6,436 bases of DNA. Origin: an uncultured Chloroflexota bacterium. GTDB lineage: Bacteria > Chloroflexota > Chloroflexia > Chloroflexales > Roseiflexaceae. The stretch covers positions 1 to 6,436 of the forward strand of contig CALFIC010000167.1 of NCBI GenBank assembly GCA_937876225.1, written 5' to 3'. The position numbers and the translations under genes were made by a program. Every line of letters begins with the position of its first letter. Position 1 is the stretch's first letter. Shown here one piece after another: positions 5,380 to 6,436 of this stretch. The notes under the pieces were generated by a model, which did not search any database, was not told the DNA's origin, and saw only the letters and a list, made by a program, of their open reading frames with translations.

Positions 5380-6298
5380 AATCTATGGCATCCCACAAAT
5401 GTAGCTGCCATGTTGGTGAGGTGACCGTTTGCCCGGCATCGAGATGGAGTAATGCAGCATAGTCAGCGTACTGGGAGAGCCAGGCAAATCCCGCTTGATG
5501 CCCAAGAATAACCAGCGTGCGTGCCGCAACATCCGCCGCTACCAATGTCGGTGCAATCACACTCGCGCGGACCACATCACTCTGCGCTGGGGCACCGGTG
5601 CGTGGATCAATAATGTGGTGGGCCGTGGAGCCATCGGCACGTTGCCATTGGCGTTGGTCACTCCCGCTCGTGGCGATGGCGGTGGTGGACGTGAGTGCCA
5701 GCATCGCTGGTGGGTCGTAGCCGGGAAGCGGCTCAATGTCGATTGGCCAGGCATCATCTTCGGGTGGGGTACCCCATACCACAATGTCACCAGCGGCATC
5801 AACTGCCGCCGCCGGAAATGAGCGCAGGAGTTGCAACGCCTGTTGGGCAGCCCAGCTTTTGGCTACACCGGCAAGGTCGAGATTCACCCCTTGTGGTACC
5901 CAAATACGTTGCTGTGTGTGGTCGAGTTGGACGTGCTGCCACCCAGGAATCGGCACTACGTGAGTGACTTTGGTTGACGTAATCGCAGTAAATGTTTGGT
6001 TGTAGCCGTGGGCTTCGAGGGTCGCGCGGATGGTTGGATCGATGAGCCCATTACTAACACGCCACGCCCAATCTGCAGCCACAAGTACATCCCAGAGTAC
6101 TGGGCTACAGGCGTGCCATTGGTTGGGATGTTGGCTGAGGGCGTTGAGCTCACTGTCTGGGCGAAAGCGGCTCAGTACGGATTCCCATTGTGCAAATCCC
6201 TCAATAGCAAAGGTGACGGCGTCTGTATCGCCGTCACCTACTGTCACGATTTGCATCTGGCATCCCATTGCGCGGAATGGATGATAGACAAAGGTCAT
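5378..6298 (-). CDS. apbE: FAD:protein FMN transferase, ApbE family
   Basis: This 306-residue protein is of the usual length for ApbE enzymes, which move FMN from FAD onto threonine or serine of target flavoproteins using Mg2+. Family blocks in order are FRAMGCQMQI (8-17), LSRFRPDSELNALS (42-55), GLIDPTI (84-90), NLDLAGVAKSWAAQ (139-152, Lys147), DAAGDI (167-172, usually NAGGDI), IATSGSDQRQW (208-218), HHIIDPRTG (227-235) and APTLVAADVAART (249-261, Asp256 as likely metal ligand). The residue four after Asp256, often Thr, is Arg, with Thr261 next to it. There is no signal peptide or lipobox, so it is probably cytosolic, unlike many exported ApbE lipoproteins. Its ATG overlaps the upstream stop as ATGA, showing translational coupling to a membrane-protein gene. 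No FMN-binding target protein is seen in the window. Confidence 0.93.
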   Translation of the reverse strand: MTFVYHPFRAMGCQMQIVTVGDGDTDAVTFAIEGFAQWESVLSRFRPDSELNALSQHPNQWHACSPVLWDVLVAADWAWRVSNGLIDPTIRATLEAHGYNQTFTAITSTKVTHVVPIPGWQHVQLDHTQQRIWVPQGVNLDLAGVAKSWAAQQALQLLRSFPAAAVDAAGDIVVWGTPPEDDAWPIDIEPLPGYDPPAMLALTSTTAIATSGSDQRQWQRADGSTAHHIIDPRTGAPAQSDVVRASVIAPTLVAADVAARTLVILGHQAGFAWLSQYADYAALLHLDAGQTVTSPTWQLHLWDAID

Positions 6299-6436
6299 AC
6301 GGCATCGACCGCGGTACTAATGCTGCGCCGGAACACCACCCGATAGACGGTCAAAAAAATGACACTACTAATGGTGACGACATACATCAGTGAGATCAAT
6401 GAGATCCGGGTGTCGCTACCACTAAAAATCCCATGC
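6295..6436 (-). CDS. C-terminal end of a membrane protein, cut by the window edge
   Basis: An open frame enters from the right edge and ends at the TGA at 6295-6297, which shares ATGA with the ApbE start. The visible 46 residues start HGIFSGSDTR, continue with a hydrophobic segment of about 20 residues (ISLISLMYVVTISSVIFLTV), and finish with a basic, cytoplasm-type tail (YRVVFRRSISTAVDAV). This is the last transmembrane helix of an integral membrane protein, with positive residues suggesting a cytoplasmic C-terminus. The G-S-D-T-R-I-S-L pattern before the helix recalls the last helix of some ABC-transporter permeases, but the fragment is too short to assign. Coupling to the ApbE gene suggests one operon. 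Confidence 0.75.
   Translation of the reverse strand, partial: HGIFSGSDTRISLISLMYVVTISSVIFLTVYRVVFRRSISTAVDAV

Overview
The window reads as ordinary bacterial chromosome of roughly balanced base composition, with short intergenic gaps and no RNA genes, insertion sequences or CRISPR. The gene families and the glutamine-rich proteins would fit a Chloroflexota member (for example Herpetosiphon-like), but this is a weak inference; nothing in the window fixes the taxon.

Layout. Positions 1-137 hold two tandem copies of a 68-69 bp GC-rich repeat with palindromic cores; the array is cut by the window start. About 100 bp of AT-rich DNA with two dyads follows, then a plus-strand gene for a small unrecognised membrane protein (243-833). 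It converges, with a 10 bp gap, on a three-gene minus-strand operon that reads leftward from 4249: a circularly permuted ATP-grasp protein (COG2308 type), an alpha-E domain protein (COG2307 type) and a transglutaminase-like cysteine peptidase (COG1305 type) with an eight-glutamine C-terminal tail. A 248 bp divergent intergenic region separates this operon from a plus-strand AIM24-family gene (4498-5340). That gene ends at a strong 12-bp-stem hairpin, which also contains the stop codon of the next minus-strand gene, an ApbE-family FMN transferase (5378-6298). The ApbE start codon overlaps by ATGA the end of a membrane-protein gene that runs off the right edge (6295-6436).

How the genes work together. 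The ATP-grasp, alpha-E and transglutaminase genes form a known conserved neighbourhood. Comparative genomics has predicted it to build or attach, and perhaps remove, a peptide or amide-linked modification; its substrate is not established as far as I know. No Anbu proteasome-like gene, sometimes found with this set, lies in the window. The most interesting local signal is a palindrome, TTTTGACAAAA, found within an identical 14-base word at two places in the divergent region (one near each gene start), with a third one-mismatch copy between. It suggests, without proving, that the operon and the AIM24 gene share a regulator. The ApbE gene and its truncated upstream neighbour look translationally coupled and form a separate unit concerned with covalent flavin attachment.
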